Notes: generated by a model not told the origin, from the sequence alone. Numbered from the stretch's first letter, positions 1 through 8,341 are shown. The stretch is 64,000 nucleotides of DNA from Acidimicrobiales bacterium (GCA_041394265.1 JAWKIO010000005.1:1488001-1552000); one strand, 5' to 3'. A program made the numbers and translations.

Positions 1-1154
1 CCGATGACGGAAGGGATCGCCGGCTCCACCGCCAGCGGGATGACGAGGCGGAAGGTGGATCCCTCACCTTCGACCGATTCGAGTTCGACCGACCCTCGAT
101 GGTTGATCGCCACGTGACGAACGATCGACAAACCCAGGCCGGTGCCCCCGGTGCTGCGACTCCGGGCGTGATCGACCCGGTAGAAGCGCTCGAAAATCCG
201 TTCGCGATCGCTGGCCGGAATACCGATGCCACCGTCGCTGACCTCGATGACCAATTGCTCCTCGCCCTCTGCGTCGGTCCGGCGGAGCAGCGCGAGCGAG
301 ATCTCGGAGTTCGGATCGGAGTACTTGACGGCATTGTCGGCGAGGTTGCCGACCGCAGCGACCAATTGCCGTCGATCACCGAGCACGCGGGCGCCATCGC
401 TGTCGTCGTGCACGCTGATGGCGACCGAACGCAGCTCGGCCGCCGCAGTACAACGAGCGAGGGCGGCAGCGACCACGGTGCTCGGATCGACCAGTTGCTC
501 GTCGCTGAGCGAGCCGGACTCGATCTCGGACAGTGCAAGCAGATCGTCGATCGTGTTCCCCAGCCGGATCGCTTCGGCGTGCAGCCGCCCGGCGAGCCGG
601 TCGACCACGGCGGGGTCGTCGGTGTCGACGAGGGCTTCGGCGAGGATCCCCATTGCGCCCACCGGTGTCTTCAGCTCGTGGGAGACGTTGGCGACGAAGT
701 CGCGGCGAACCTCGACCGACCGCCGCTGTTCGGTGACGTCTTCGATGATCACCACGACACCGATGGAGGCGCCATCGACCATCACCTGCGATCCACGGAA
801 CTCGAGCACCTGGCGAGGCGGGCCGAACAGATCGAGCGACCGCTCTGCTTGCCCGTGCACGCCGGCCCACGAGGACACGTCCTCGAGCGCAGCATCGACC
901 AGGGGCCGCTGATGCCGGTTGCCACCGAGCACCATCGCCGACGAGTTGTGGAACACCCGCTGGCCCGCCCCGTCGTAGAGCACGATGCCCAGCGGCAGCG
1001 TCTCGATGGCCTGCATGACTCGCTCGTCGGACTCGTGGATGTACTCGCGCTGCTCTCGTGCCTGGCCGCCGACCCGTCGGCCACTGCGCCGGCCGAAGGC
1101 AACGCCGAGTGCCGCTCCGGCAACGGCCGCGATGGCGATCCACACGACGATCAC
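1..1154 (-). CDS. phoR: PhoR/SenX3-like sensor histidine kinase, C-terminus cut by the window edge
   Basis: The reading frame is open from a GTG at 1154 to the left edge (384 codons), so the stop lies outside the window. It starts with one membrane segment (VWIAIAAVAGAALGVAF), followed by a PAS-like region. The H-box NVSHELKTP has its phospho-acceptor His near residue 159. The ATPase domain shows the N-box (NLADNAVKYS), the G1 motif SDGGIGIP and the G2 motif GGTGLGLSIV. A single N-terminal membrane anchor with no large extracellular sensor is the layout of actinobacterial SenX3/PhoR, which sense phosphate status through the Pst/PhoU complex. The gene begins 7 bp after the phoU stop, so it is probably co-transcribed with phoU. 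The response regulator gene would be expected just beyond the left edge. Confidence 0.85.
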   Translation of the reverse strand, partial: MIVVWIAIAAVAGAALGVAFGRRSGRRVGGQAREQREYIHESDERVMQAIETLPLGIVLYDGAGQRVFHNSSAMVLGGNRHQRPLVDAALEDVSSWAGVHGQAERSLDLFGPPRQVLEFRGSQVMVDGASIGVVVIIEDVTEQRRSVEVRRDFVANVSHELKTPVGAMGILAEALVDTDDPAVVDRLAGRLHAEAIRLGNTIDDLLALSEIESGSLSDEQLVDPSTVVAAALARCTAAAELRSVAISVHDDSDGARVLGDRRQLVAAVGNLADNAVKYSDPNSEISLALLRRTDAEGEEQLVIEVSDGGIGIPASDRERIFERFYRVDHARSRSTGGTGLGLSIVRHVAINHRGSVELESVEGEGSTFRLVIPLAVEPAIPSVI

Positions 1155-1161
1155 GGATGTC

Positions 1162-1926
1162 TCAACCGCCGTCGGCTGGGCCGTCGCCTGGATTGGCCAC
1201 CACCGGATCAGCGCTCTGGCCACGGTGTTGGGTCCGGAGCGAACCGTTGAGTTCTGGGAGCCAGCCGGTGACCATGTAGCCGACTCGTTCGCCGATGTTC
1301 ACCGCATGGTCTCCGATGCGCTCGTAGTAGCGGGCCACCAGCGCCAGCTGCACGGCGGCAGCGAGGTCGATGGCACCATCGTGGTGAGCGGCAAAGACCG
1401 CTTCGACCATCTCGCGATTCAGGTTGTCGAGCTCATCGTCGATGTCGCTCAACGCAGCAGCCAAGGCGCTGTCGGCATCGGCGAAGGCCTCCATCGCCAG
1501 CTGGATCAGACGACGGGCCTCCTGGCTCATGCCATCGATGACGCCTCGGATCTTCGGGCTCATCGGCGAGCCGTACATGCGACGGGTGGCCTTGCAGATG
1601 TTGACCACCAGGTCGGCCGACCGCTCGAGTTCGCCAACGGACTTGAGGATGGTGGTGAGGTGGCGAAGGTCGCTGGCCACCGGCGCCTGCAGGACCATGA
1701 TCTCGTAGACCGATTCCTCGATCTCGACCGACAGATGATCGATCTCGTCGTCGGCGTCGATGAGCTTCTGGGCCTCACCCATGTCGCCGTTGAGCAGCAC
1801 CTGGGTGCCCCAGGGGATCAGCTCGGACACCATCGCACCCAGCCGGATCAGGCTGGCGTCGAGCGCCTCGAGTCGACGGTGGTAGGCGCTGCGGTGATCC
1901 GGCTTGCTCGGGTCGGTGGTGGGCAT
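1162..1926 (-). CDS. phoU: PhoU phosphate-signalling protein (second of two)
   Basis: A 254-residue protein with two PhoU three-helix repeats. Each carries the conserved acidic metal-binding pattern: DADDEIDHLSVEIEE then ELERSADLVVNI in the first half, and DIDDELDNLNREM then YYERIGDHAVNIGERV in the second. PhoU links the Pst phosphate transporter to the PhoR kinase and keeps it inactive when phosphate is plentiful. I chose the ATG at 1926 because the longer version (from 1962) would overlap the upstream phoU. The C-terminal tail beyond about residue 225 is Gly/Pro-rich and looks disordered. Position between another phoU and a PhoR-like kinase supports the role. Confidence 0.93.
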   Translation of the reverse strand: MPTTDPSKPDHRSAYHRRLEALDASLIRLGAMVSELIPWGTQVLLNGDMGEAQKLIDADDEIDHLSVEIEESVYEIMVLQAPVASDLRHLTTILKSVGELERSADLVVNICKATRRMYGSPMSPKIRGVIDGMSQEARRLIQLAMEAFADADSALAAALSDIDDELDNLNREMVEAVFAAHHDGAIDLAAAVQLALVARYYERIGDHAVNIGERVGYMVTGWLPELNGSLRTQHRGQSADPVVANPGDGPADGG

Positions 1927-1942
1927 GGTTCCTCGTGCTGTC

Positions 1943-2626
1943 CTAGATGACTTCGTCAGCAAGGTAGACGTTGTCGCCCGTGATCAGATAGTGCAATCGA
2001 GCGGACAGGATCTGAGTGTGGTCGCCGATGCGGTCGAGCGAGCGACCGACCACGAAGGCCGAAACCGCAACACGAGCAGCGTCGGGACCGTCGAGTTCGA
2101 GGATCCGGCTCATGAGCGGATCGGCGAAGTCTTCCAGCGCTTCGGCCGTCTCGAGCCGGGCGAGTGGCTCGATCGAGTTGGCTGACCACGCCTCCTGCAC
2201 AATACCGAACCGCTCGCGCACGCATCGTCCGAGTTCTCGCAAGACGGCGAAGACACCCGGATGAGCGGTCAACAGCGAGTGGTCGTCGGCGGTCTTCGCA
2301 ATGCGGAGGCACAGGTCACCGATGCGCTCCAGAGCGGTCAGGACGCGGATCACCGACACGACGAGCCGGAGGTCCGTGGCACGCGGCGATTCACGGACGA
2401 GCAGCTCGTAACACTGCTCGGTGAGTGAGACGTGCATGGCGTCGATCTCGTCGTCGGAGGCGAGGAGATCGGCAGCCACGGCCTGGTCGCCGGTGGCGAG
2501 CACCGTGATGGCCTTGTCGAACGCGCTTCCGACCAGCAGAGTCATCAACTCGACTTGGAGTCGGAGTTGCTCCAGTTCATCGTCGAATGGTCGTCGCATC
2601 AGGCGCGGGTTCTCTGCCGAAGTCAC
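1943..2626 (-). CDS. phoU: PhoU phosphate-signalling protein (first of two)
   Basis: A 227-residue PhoU-family protein, diverged from its downstream neighbour but with the same two-repeat layout: ASDDEIDAMHVSLTE and ALERIGDLCLRIAK in the first repeat, and VGRSLDRIGDHTQILS in the second. Tandem phoU genes are known in several bacterial groups; here they may have different partners or form a heterodimer (inference). It is the first gene of the phoU-phoU-phoR unit and is preceded by PHO-box-like repeats about 40-90 bp upstream. There is a 16-bp gap to the next phoU. Confidence 0.92.
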   Translation of the reverse strand: MTSAENPRLMRRPFDDELEQLRLQVELMTLLVGSAFDKAITVLATGDQAVAADLLASDDEIDAMHVSLTEQCYELLVRESPRATDLRLVVSVIRVLTALERIGDLCLRIAKTADDHSLLTAHPGVFAVLRELGRCVRERFGIVQEAWSANSIEPLARLETAEALEDFADPLMSRILELDGPDAARVAVSAFVVGRSLDRIGDHTQILSARLHYLITGDNVYLADEVI

Positions 2627-2663
2627 GTGGTCCTCTCCGGACGTTCACCGCAAGGCTACGCCC

Positions 2664-2718
2664 GACCGGTGACCATGGTGGGGAGTGGAGGTGACCAACA
2701 GGTGAACCGGGAGCGAAC
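2664..2718 (-). promoter_or_regulatory. PHO-box-like direct repeats upstream of phoU
   Basis: Read on the minus strand there are five contiguous 11-bp units ending about 38 bp before the phoU ATG. The first seven bases of each are GTTCGCT, GTTCACC, GGTCACC, CTCCCCA and GGTCACC. The PHO box bound by PhoP in Streptomyces is made of 11-nt units beginning GTTCACC, so units 2, 3 and 5 match at 6-7 of 7 positions. This would place the phoU-phoU-phoR unit under its own two-component system. Confidence 0.6.
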
Positions 2719-2761
2719 ACGGAACCATCATCGGGTGACGGCCGCAAGCTTCTCGACCTGG

Positions 2762-3931
2762 TCAGCCGCCGGAGCGACGGCGACGAGCCGCCGACCGCTC
2801 AGCCAGAAGCAACCGCTCGGCGGGCGGCGGGTGGTGAGCGAGCAGGCGCGCCATCGCGCCAGGGTCCAAGTCGCTCCGATCGTGCTCATGCATCGAGCGA
2901 AGGTCGGCCAATCGAGGTGGCCCGACGATCGAGGCGGCATCGAGGTCGGCTTGACGTTCGTGGCGACGCGACACCCAGGCCTCGAGCAGACCGACCGGCA
3001 GCGCGATCACCGCCAGGACGGCGGTGGCCAGCGGCCAGTGCCGAGGATCTTCCACACCGCGCCCGAGTGGCGTGAACACCATTCGGTCGATGATCCAGAG
3101 ACCCATGACCTCCGCCGCTGTTCCCGCAAGTGACGCCGTGAGTGCGACGGCGTGATGACGACGACGAAGATGTGCGATCTCGTGGGCGACCACGAAGTCG
3201 CGGAGGTCGGGGTCGGCGGCCAGCAGTTCCTCGCTGCACAACACCAGCGGCTCCCGACGATGACTCCTGCGTCGCCGCGATCTCGCTCCACCGAAGGACC
3301 TCGCTCCACCGAAGGACACTGCGTTCAAGCCCCGCTCGATCGAGGCATCCAGACGACCCCACGCGATCCTCGACACCCCAGCGGCCTCGGCCACCAGCTG
3401 CAGATCGGCCTCGGTTGGGGCATCGAGTGGCGCCGCTCGATGTGCGGCCCGGGCGACCGCCGGGCCCGTCGAAATGGCGATGGCGCCGAGTCCGAAGGAC
3501 ACGATCACCGGCCACCAGGGCGTGGCGTTCACCAGTGCGCCGAACGTGGGCCCGGCCAGCGCCGCCACCAGCACCACCCCGAGTGTGCTCACCAGCGAGC
3601 TGGCGACGAACCGTTCAATGGGCAGCGTGGAGCCGTCGAATCTCGGCTCGTGGTGGAACTCCATCCAGCTGTCGACCGCCAGCTTTGGCAACCACCACGC
3701 CAACGCCACGAGCACCCCGGCAACAACGGCGTCGCGCCAGCCGGAGTCATCCGGTTCGATCAGCGCTCCGAGGACAACGGCGACGACGAGGAGCAGCAGT
3801 GCCTGCGACAGCAACCGGACGGTGGCGGCTCTCACCAGTGGTCGGTGGTAGGCCCGTGACCGCTCGAGTCGCTCGGCGTCGAACCATCGCTCGGGCGAGA
3901 CCGGCGTGGCCCACCGGATCCTGCCGTCCAT
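2762..3931 (-). CDS. M48-family (HtpX/Ste24-like) membrane metallopeptidase
   Basis: A 389-residue protein with the zinc motif HEIAH inside VVAHEIAHLRRRHH, and a downstream HERQADLDAA segment that supplies the third zinc ligand, the M48 signature. Hydrophobic segments lie near residues 35-60, 65-90, 115-135 and 145-170, plus a pair after the HEIAH motif, so it is an integral membrane protease with its active site probably cytoplasmic. M48 enzymes degrade damaged or misfolded membrane proteins. The ATG at 3931 sits 7 bp after the stop of the ppk-Nudix gene, suggesting one transcript. It contains an in-frame 18-bp tandem duplication (3282-3317) that repeats SFGGAR just before the catalytic domain. 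Confidence 0.85.
   Translation of the reverse strand: MDGRIRWATPVSPERWFDAERLERSRAYHRPLVRAATVRLLSQALLLLVVAVVLGALIEPDDSGWRDAVVAGVLVALAWWLPKLAVDSWMEFHHEPRFDGSTLPIERFVASSLVSTLGVVLVAALAGPTFGALVNATPWWPVIVSFGLGAIAISTGPAVARAAHRAAPLDAPTEADLQLVAEAAGVSRIAWGRLDASIERGLNAVSFGGARSFGGARSRRRRSHRREPLVLCSEELLAADPDLRDFVVAHEIAHLRRRHHAVALTASLAGTAAEVMGLWIIDRMVFTPLGRGVEDPRHWPLATAVLAVIALPVGLLEAWVSRRHERQADLDAASIVGPPRLADLRSMHEHDRSDLDPGAMARLLAHHPPPAERLLLAERSAARRRRSGG
3282..3317. repeat. Perfect 18-bp tandem duplication inside the M48 gene
   Basis: Two identical 18-bp copies lie head to tail at 3282-3299 and 3300-3317. In the M48 frame they encode a duplicated six-residue block (SFGGAR). Perfect identity suggests recent slippage. 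Confidence 0.85.
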
Positions 3932-3938
3932 GACGAGG

Positions 3939-6491
3939 TCAGTCGCCCAGGAGCTCGGCGGCCTGTTCCAGCAACGTGCGGTCGTACTCGTAGGTGAGAA
4001 GGTCTGCCGCCTCGGGAGCGGTGCACCAACGGAGTTCGTCGACCTCATCGTTCTCGACGAAGGTGCCCTTGTCGTGTTCGAGGAGCCAGTAGTGCACCGA
4101 CTTCGGGCGGTCCTTGTGGTCGACGTAGAAGACCGTCGGGAGCGCCGGACCGACCTGGCCCTCGAGGCCGGTCTCCTCGAGCACTTCACGCAGCGCGGCC
4201 TGGAGCTCGGTCTCGCCCGGATCGAGCTTGCCCTTGGCGAACGACCAGTCGTCGTAGCGGGGCCGGTGTACGACAGCGAAGCGACGCTTCCCGTCGATCC
4301 GGCGCCACACCACGCAACCAGCGGCCCGAACGGCGATCTCGCTCATCGTTTCCTCGTTCTTGTCGGGGAGCTGGGGCCGACGACGCACGACGGGTCTCGG
4401 CATCTCGGTGGTGATGTCGATACTGCGATCGACCCCGGCTCGCTGGCGGGCGAGCACTTCGAACGCATCGTGGGCCTGGAAGGTCCCGGTGGTGATGGGG
4501 TGGTACTCGTCGTCAGGGCCCAAGGTCCAGGCGAGATCGTCGTCGGCCAGGACGTACTCGATGACCTGATCGAGCCGAGCCTGCCCAGCCGGGTCATCGA
4601 TACGCACCAGCGCCTCGACTCGACGGTCGAGGTTCCGGGGCATGAGGTCGGCCGACCCGATGTAGTAGCTGGGCGTACCCGGGCCCCGTCCGTTGGCGAA
4701 GTAGAGGATCCGCGAGTGCTCGAGGTAGCGACCGACGACGGACCGCACCCGGATGTTCTCGGACAATCCGGGGATGCCCGGTCGCAGGCAGCAGATGCCA
4801 CGGACGATGAGATCGATCGACACGCCGGCCTGGCTGGCGGCGTACAGCGCTTCGATCAGGTCGGCGTCGACGAGGCTGTTCAACTTGAGAACGATGCGGC
4901 CCTCACCGGCGGGTGCCATCCGCTCGTTCTCGATGAGTCGAGCCACTCCGGTGCGCAGCGAGTACGGAGCCACGAGGAGGTTCTCGAACGCGACATGATT
5001 GCCGTAGCCGGTCAGGAAGTTGAAGAGCTGGCTGAGGTCCTCACCGATCTGGAGATCGGCGGTGAGGAGCCCGAGGTCCTCGTAGATCGTGGCGGTCTTC
5101 GGGTTGTAGTTGCCGGTGCCGATGTGGCAATACCGGCGGAGCCCGTCGTGTTCCTCGCGCACGACCAGCGCGGTCTTGCAGTGGATCTTGAGACCGACGA
5201 GACCGTACGCAACGTGGACGCCGGCTTCTTCGAGCCGTCGGGCCCATTCGATGTTGGCTTGCTCGTCGAACCGGGCCTTCACCTCGACCAGGACCGCGAC
5301 CTGCTTGCCTTGCTCGGCCGCGTGGATCAGTGACTGCACGATGGGCGAGTCACCCGAGGTGCGATAGATGGTGAGCTTGATGGCTCGCACCATGGGGTCG
5401 TTCGCCGCCGACCGCACGAACTCACTGACCGACGCCGAGAACGAGTCGTAGGGATGGTGGAGCAGGATGTCGCCGCGGCGAATTCGGGCGAAGAACTCCG
5501 CCGGCGACTCGATGTCTTGCAGCTCTCGAGGCACCACCCCGCTGTACGAATCGATGAGCAACTCGGGGCGGTCGAGCGAAACGAGCTGCCAGTACCCGGT
5601 GCAGTCGATGAGCCCTCGGTAGTGATAGACGTCGTCACCCTCGAGGTCGAGCTCGCGCAGGAGCAACTTCATGATCTCGGGCGGCATCGTGTGGTCGACC
5701 TGGAGCCGGATCGCACGACCGAACCGACGGCGTCGCAGCTCGAGCTCGACCGCTTCGAGCAGGTCTTCGGCGCCCTCGTCTTCGAGACTGATATCCGCGT
5801 TGCGAGTGACCCGGAACGGCCACGCGCCAGTGACGTTGAAACCCGGGAACAGCTGGTCGACGTGCGCTGCGATCACCTGTTCCAGCGAGACGAAGCGGCC
5901 CGAGGGAAGGGCGAGGAACCGATCGATCGATGGTGGCACCTTGATGCGGGCGAAGCGCTGGCGACCGCTGGAGGGGTCGAACACCTGCACCGCGAGATTG
6001 AGCGACAGGTTCGAGATGTAGGGGAAGGGGTGCCCGGGGTCGACCGCGAGCGGCGTCAGGATCGGGAAGATCCGGGTCTCGAACTCGACGGCGGCGAACG
6101 CGCGCTCGTCGTCGTCGAGATCGGCCCAGTCGATGATCTCGATCCCTTTGGCTGCGAGCGCAACCCGCAGCGCATCGACGTGGATCCGTTCGAGTCGATC
6201 GAGTTGCCGGTCGGCGGTGCGCTTGATGTGGCGCAGTTGAGCAAGGGGCGTGTAGCCATCGGGCGGCGTTCGAGTGATGCCGGCCGCCACCTGGTCCTTC
6301 AGGCCGGCGACTCGCACCATGAAGAACTCATCGAGGTTGGATGCGTAGATGGCACAGAACTTGAGTCGCTCGAGCTCGGGGACCGACTCGTCTTCGGCCC
6401 GTGCCAGCACTCGGGCGTTGAAGTTCAGCCAGGACAGCTCGCGGTTGGTGAAGCGGCTCGACAGATCGATGTCATCGTGATGTTCCAACAC
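3939..6491 (-). CDS. ppk1: Polyphosphate kinase 1 fused to a C-terminal Nudix (MutT) hydrolase
   Basis: 850 residues. Residues 1-690 are a full-length PPK1, which makes polyphosphate reversibly from ATP: N-terminal FTNRELSWLNFN, the catalytic His in KIHCKT (H437, equivalent to E. coli H435), the HIGTGNYN block (about 456), and the second essential His in YLEHSRILYF (H592). After a short linker, residues 715-850 form a complete Nudix domain with the box GKLDPGETELQ followed by REVLEETG (residues 754-776). The join contains an internal ATG (residue 716), a possible relic of two genes or an internal start. In mycobacteria ppk1 and mutT1 are adjacent separate genes; here they are one frame, and the histidine-phosphatase half of MutT1 is absent. 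Start ATG 6491. A PHO-box-like repeat lies about 55 bp upstream. Confidence 0.93.
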   Translation of the reverse strand: MLEHHDDIDLSSRFTNRELSWLNFNARVLARAEDESVPELERLKFCAIYASNLDEFFMVRVAGLKDQVAAGITRTPPDGYTPLAQLRHIKRTADRQLDRLERIHVDALRVALAAKGIEIIDWADLDDDERAFAAVEFETRIFPILTPLAVDPGHPFPYISNLSLNLAVQVFDPSSGRQRFARIKVPPSIDRFLALPSGRFVSLEQVIAAHVDQLFPGFNVTGAWPFRVTRNADISLEDEGAEDLLEAVELELRRRRFGRAIRLQVDHTMPPEIMKLLLRELDLEGDDVYHYRGLIDCTGYWQLVSLDRPELLIDSYSGVVPRELQDIESPAEFFARIRRGDILLHHPYDSFSASVSEFVRSAANDPMVRAIKLTIYRTSGDSPIVQSLIHAAEQGKQVAVLVEVKARFDEQANIEWARRLEEAGVHVAYGLVGLKIHCKTALVVREEHDGLRRYCHIGTGNYNPKTATIYEDLGLLTADLQIGEDLSQLFNFLTGYGNHVAFENLLVAPYSLRTGVARLIENERMAPAGEGRIVLKLNSLVDADLIEALYAASQAGVSIDLIVRGICCLRPGIPGLSENIRVRSVVGRYLEHSRILYFANGRGPGTPSYYIGSADLMPRNLDRRVEALVRIDDPAGQARLDQVIEYVLADDDLAWTLGPDDEYHPITTGTFQAHDAFEVLARQRAGVDRSIDITTEMPRPVVRRRPQLPDKNEETMSEIAVRAAGCVVWRRIDGKRRFAVVHRPRYDDWSFAKGKLDPGETELQAALREVLEETGLEGQVGPALPTVFYVDHKDRPKSVHYWLLEHDKGTFVENDEVDELRWCTAPEAADLLTYEYDRTLLEQAAELLGD

Positions 6492-6545
6492 GGTCTGCTG
6501 GCGACCTCCTTCGTGCGTCGTTCAGTGAACCACTGGGAGGGCCCG

Positions 6546-6567
6546 GTTCGGTGACGCGGAGATGAAC
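6546..6567 (-). promoter_or_regulatory. PHO-box-like repeat upstream of ppk1
   Basis: On the minus strand two contiguous 11-bp units begin GTTCATC and CGTCACC, against the GTTCACC unit of actinobacterial PHO boxes. The site ends about 55 bp before the ppk1 ATG. It is weaker than the site upstream of phoU, but the location next to a polyphosphate gene makes it plausible. Confidence 0.4.
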
Positions 6568-6583
6568 TCCTGTCGTTCGGCAC

Positions 6584-7519
6584 TCACTCGAACTGGTCAC
6601 CGGCGAGCATGGCGGCACCAACGACGCCCGCGTCGTCGAGCCGCTCGGCCAACCGGAGTTCACAGACCGACGTGCCAAACCCGCCGAAGCTCGAGCTGTC
6701 GACGATCTTGCGAACGAACCACTCGCCGAACTTGTCGACGATTCCCCCGCCGAGCACCACACGCTGCAGATCGATGAGGGTGGCCACGTTGCCGATGCCT
6801 TCGGCCAACGCGTCGGCCGCATCGTTCATGAGCTCGTGGGCGAGGTCGTCGTCGTTGTCGATGGCGGCGGCCAGGTGTCGTGACTTGAGGGGGCCGTCGG
6901 CCGCCTGCCTGACCAGCATCGACTTCACGCCCTTCGAGCCTCTGACCCGCACCTCGCGCTCGATGCCGGCCTTGCCGGCGTACGCCTCGAGGTGGCCGAG
7001 ACCGCCACAGCCGCATTGACGACCACCGGGCTCGACGGTGAGGTGTCCGATCTCCCCCGCCATGCCCCGGGCGCCACCACGAACGTGACCATCGAGGACC
7101 AATCCGCCGCCGACGCCGGTGCCGACGAACACGGCCAGCAGGTCGGCCGCGCCCTGTCCGGCGCCGACCCGATGCTCGGCGAGGGCACCGCAGTTGACAT
7201 CGTTGCCGACGGCAACGGGCTTGCCCAAGGCAGCGCCCAGCGTCGCACTCACGGCAACGGGATTGTCCCAACCGGCAATGTTGGGGCAGCGGTTGACGAC
7301 ACCATCGGAGCCGACGAGTCCGGGAAGACCGATGCCGATGGCGTCGGCCTCCTCCCACCCGTCGAGCGAGCGGACGGCCTTGGCCACGACATCGAGCACG
7401 TCGGCGGGTCCGGTGCGGGGAGTGGAGGCCTTGGCCCGCCCCTCCGACCATCCGGTCTCGGTGTCGACGATCCGCGCCAGCACCTTGGTGCCGCCGAGAT
7501 CGACGCCGACGACGCGCAT
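6584..7519 (-). CDS. ROK-family sugar kinase, probable glucokinase
   Basis: A 311-residue ROK protein. It has the N-terminal phosphate motif VDLGGTKVLA, the sugar-binding and catalytic VGNDVNCGALAE (Asp general base), the second phosphate loop VGTGVGGGLV, GEIGHLTVEPGG, and the ROK zinc motif CGCGGLGHLE. Length and absence of an N-terminal DNA-binding domain point to a kinase rather than a ROK repressor; glucose is the most common substrate in actinobacteria, and polyphosphate is used by some members. It lies upstream of ppk1 on the same strand with a 92-bp gap holding the ppk1 control region. Confidence 0.88.
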   Translation of the reverse strand: MRVVGVDLGGTKVLARIVDTETGWSEGRAKASTPRTGPADVLDVVAKAVRSLDGWEEADAIGIGLPGLVGSDGVVNRCPNIAGWDNPVAVSATLGAALGKPVAVGNDVNCGALAEHRVGAGQGAADLLAVFVGTGVGGGLVLDGHVRGGARGMAGEIGHLTVEPGGRQCGCGGLGHLEAYAGKAGIEREVRVRGSKGVKSMLVRQAADGPLKSRHLAAAIDNDDDLAHELMNDAADALAEGIGNVATLIDLQRVVLGGGIVDKFGEWFVRKIVDSSSFGGFGTSVCELRLAERLDDAGVVGAAMLAGDQFE

Positions 7520-7556
7520 CAGCCGACCGCTTTCTCGCTGCGGGCCGGCGCGGTGG

Positions 7557-7838
7557 TCATTGGGTGCGGGCGGGCGGCTCGTCGCCCAGGTCCCAGTCGA
7601 CCCGGATCAGTTCACGTTCGGCGTCACGGTTGACCCGCTCACGATTGCGGCGGAACTGGGGATCGTGACGAGGAAGCAACAGGAGTCGAGCAGTGACTCG
7701 GGTCCAGAACTCGTCGAGCATGGTGGCGTCGCCGAAGTGGCGGTGCATCTCCCAGTGTGGGGCCACGGGTCCGGTATACACGATCGTGACGTGGGCAACC
7801 GGAGCTGGCGCTTCTTCGAGCGTCGCAACATCAGACAT
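7557..7838 (-). CDS. Conserved small hypothetical protein
   Basis: A 93-residue soluble protein that I do not recognise. It has a short acidic N-terminus, a hydrophobic beta-like stretch (VAHVTIVYTGPVAPHW), a central region with aromatic and charged residues (DEFWTRVTARLLLL) and a basic then acidic tail. There is no signal peptide, Cys pair or membrane segment. It ends 37 bp before the glucokinase start on the same strand and could share its transcript. Codon use matches its neighbours, which supports real coding. Confidence 0.65.
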   Translation of the reverse strand: MSDVATLEEAPAPVAHVTIVYTGPVAPHWEMHRHFGDATMLDEFWTRVTARLLLLPRHDPQFRRNRERVNRDAERELIRVDWDLGDEPPARTQ

Positions 7839-7951
7839 GCGCCCAGGCTACAGCGCCGGGCCCGCAGCAGGCAGCCTGCGTCCCGGACCGGCAGAAACGG
7901 TCCGTTCGGCTCATTGACATCGACGTGCTTGGAGAAGTTTTCCCATCGGAC

Positions 7952-7978
7952 GGGAACCAATTGCTTCCACCGAGCGTC
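7952..7978 (+). promoter_or_regulatory. ECF-sigma-type promoter of whiB, probably leaderless
   Basis: GGGAAC at 7952-7957 and CGTC at 7975-7978 are separated by 17 bp, the classic -35/-10 layout of extracytoplasmic-function sigma factors. The whiB ATG (7988) lies 9 bp beyond the -10 element, so transcription would begin at or very near the start codon. The same layout precedes the ECF sigma gene in this window. Confidence 0.5.
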
Positions 7979-7987
7979 TGTAGAGCC

Positions 7988-8233
7988 ATGGACACCAATT
8001 GGATGGCCGACGGCAACTGCAACAACCACCCACCCTCGGTCTTCTTCCCGAGCGACGGTGTGGGCGTCGAAGTAGCCAAGAAGATCTGCGCCACGTGCCC
8101 GGTGCAGGCGACCTGCCTCGAGTACGCGCTCGACGCCCGTATCGATCACGGCGTCTGGGGCGGAGCATCGGAGCGTCAGCGTCGCCGCATCTTGAAGGCA
8201 CGCCGGGCCGAGCAGCGCCTCGCTGCCAGCTGA
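7988..8233 (+). CDS. WhiB-family iron-sulfur transcription factor
   Basis: An 81-residue Wbl protein with the four cluster-binding cysteines (one in GNCNN, then CATC and QATC), the turn motif GVWGG and a basic C-terminal tail (ERQRRRILKARR). Wbl proteins bind a 4Fe-4S cluster and usually act through the principal sigma factor region 4. The ATG at 7988 matches the usual Wbl N-terminus; a longer version from 7925 adds sequence not seen in the family and would overlap the promoter. An ECF-type promoter is immediately upstream and a terminator-like hairpin with a T-rich tail follows. Confidence 0.92.
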   Translation: MDTNWMADGNCNNHPPSVFFPSDGVGVEVAKKICATCPVQATCLEYALDARIDHGVWGGASERQRRRILKARRAEQRLAAS

Positions 8234-8239
8234 ACCTTC

Positions 8240-8341
8240 GGGCGCCGGCCGAGGCCGACGCCCACATCGAGCCGGCATCAGCCCTGCTCACCACGTTCTC
8301 CACACCGCCGGACCTGCTCACGCGGGTCCGGTTTCCGTTTT
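8240..8341 (+). terminator. Double hairpin terminator downstream of whiB
   Basis: Two hairpins follow the whiB stop. The first (8240-8263) has 11-bp arms with one mismatch. The second (8308-8331) has perfect 7-bp arms CCGGACC/GGTCCGG and is followed directly by the T-rich TTTCCGTTTT (8332-8341), the layout of an intrinsic terminator on the plus strand. It separates whiB from the convergent anti-sigma gene. Confidence 0.6.

Noticed and set aside
3906..5333. 475-codon plus-strand frame opposite ppk1
   Set aside because: Antisense shadow of the PPK1/Nudix frame with no family motif.
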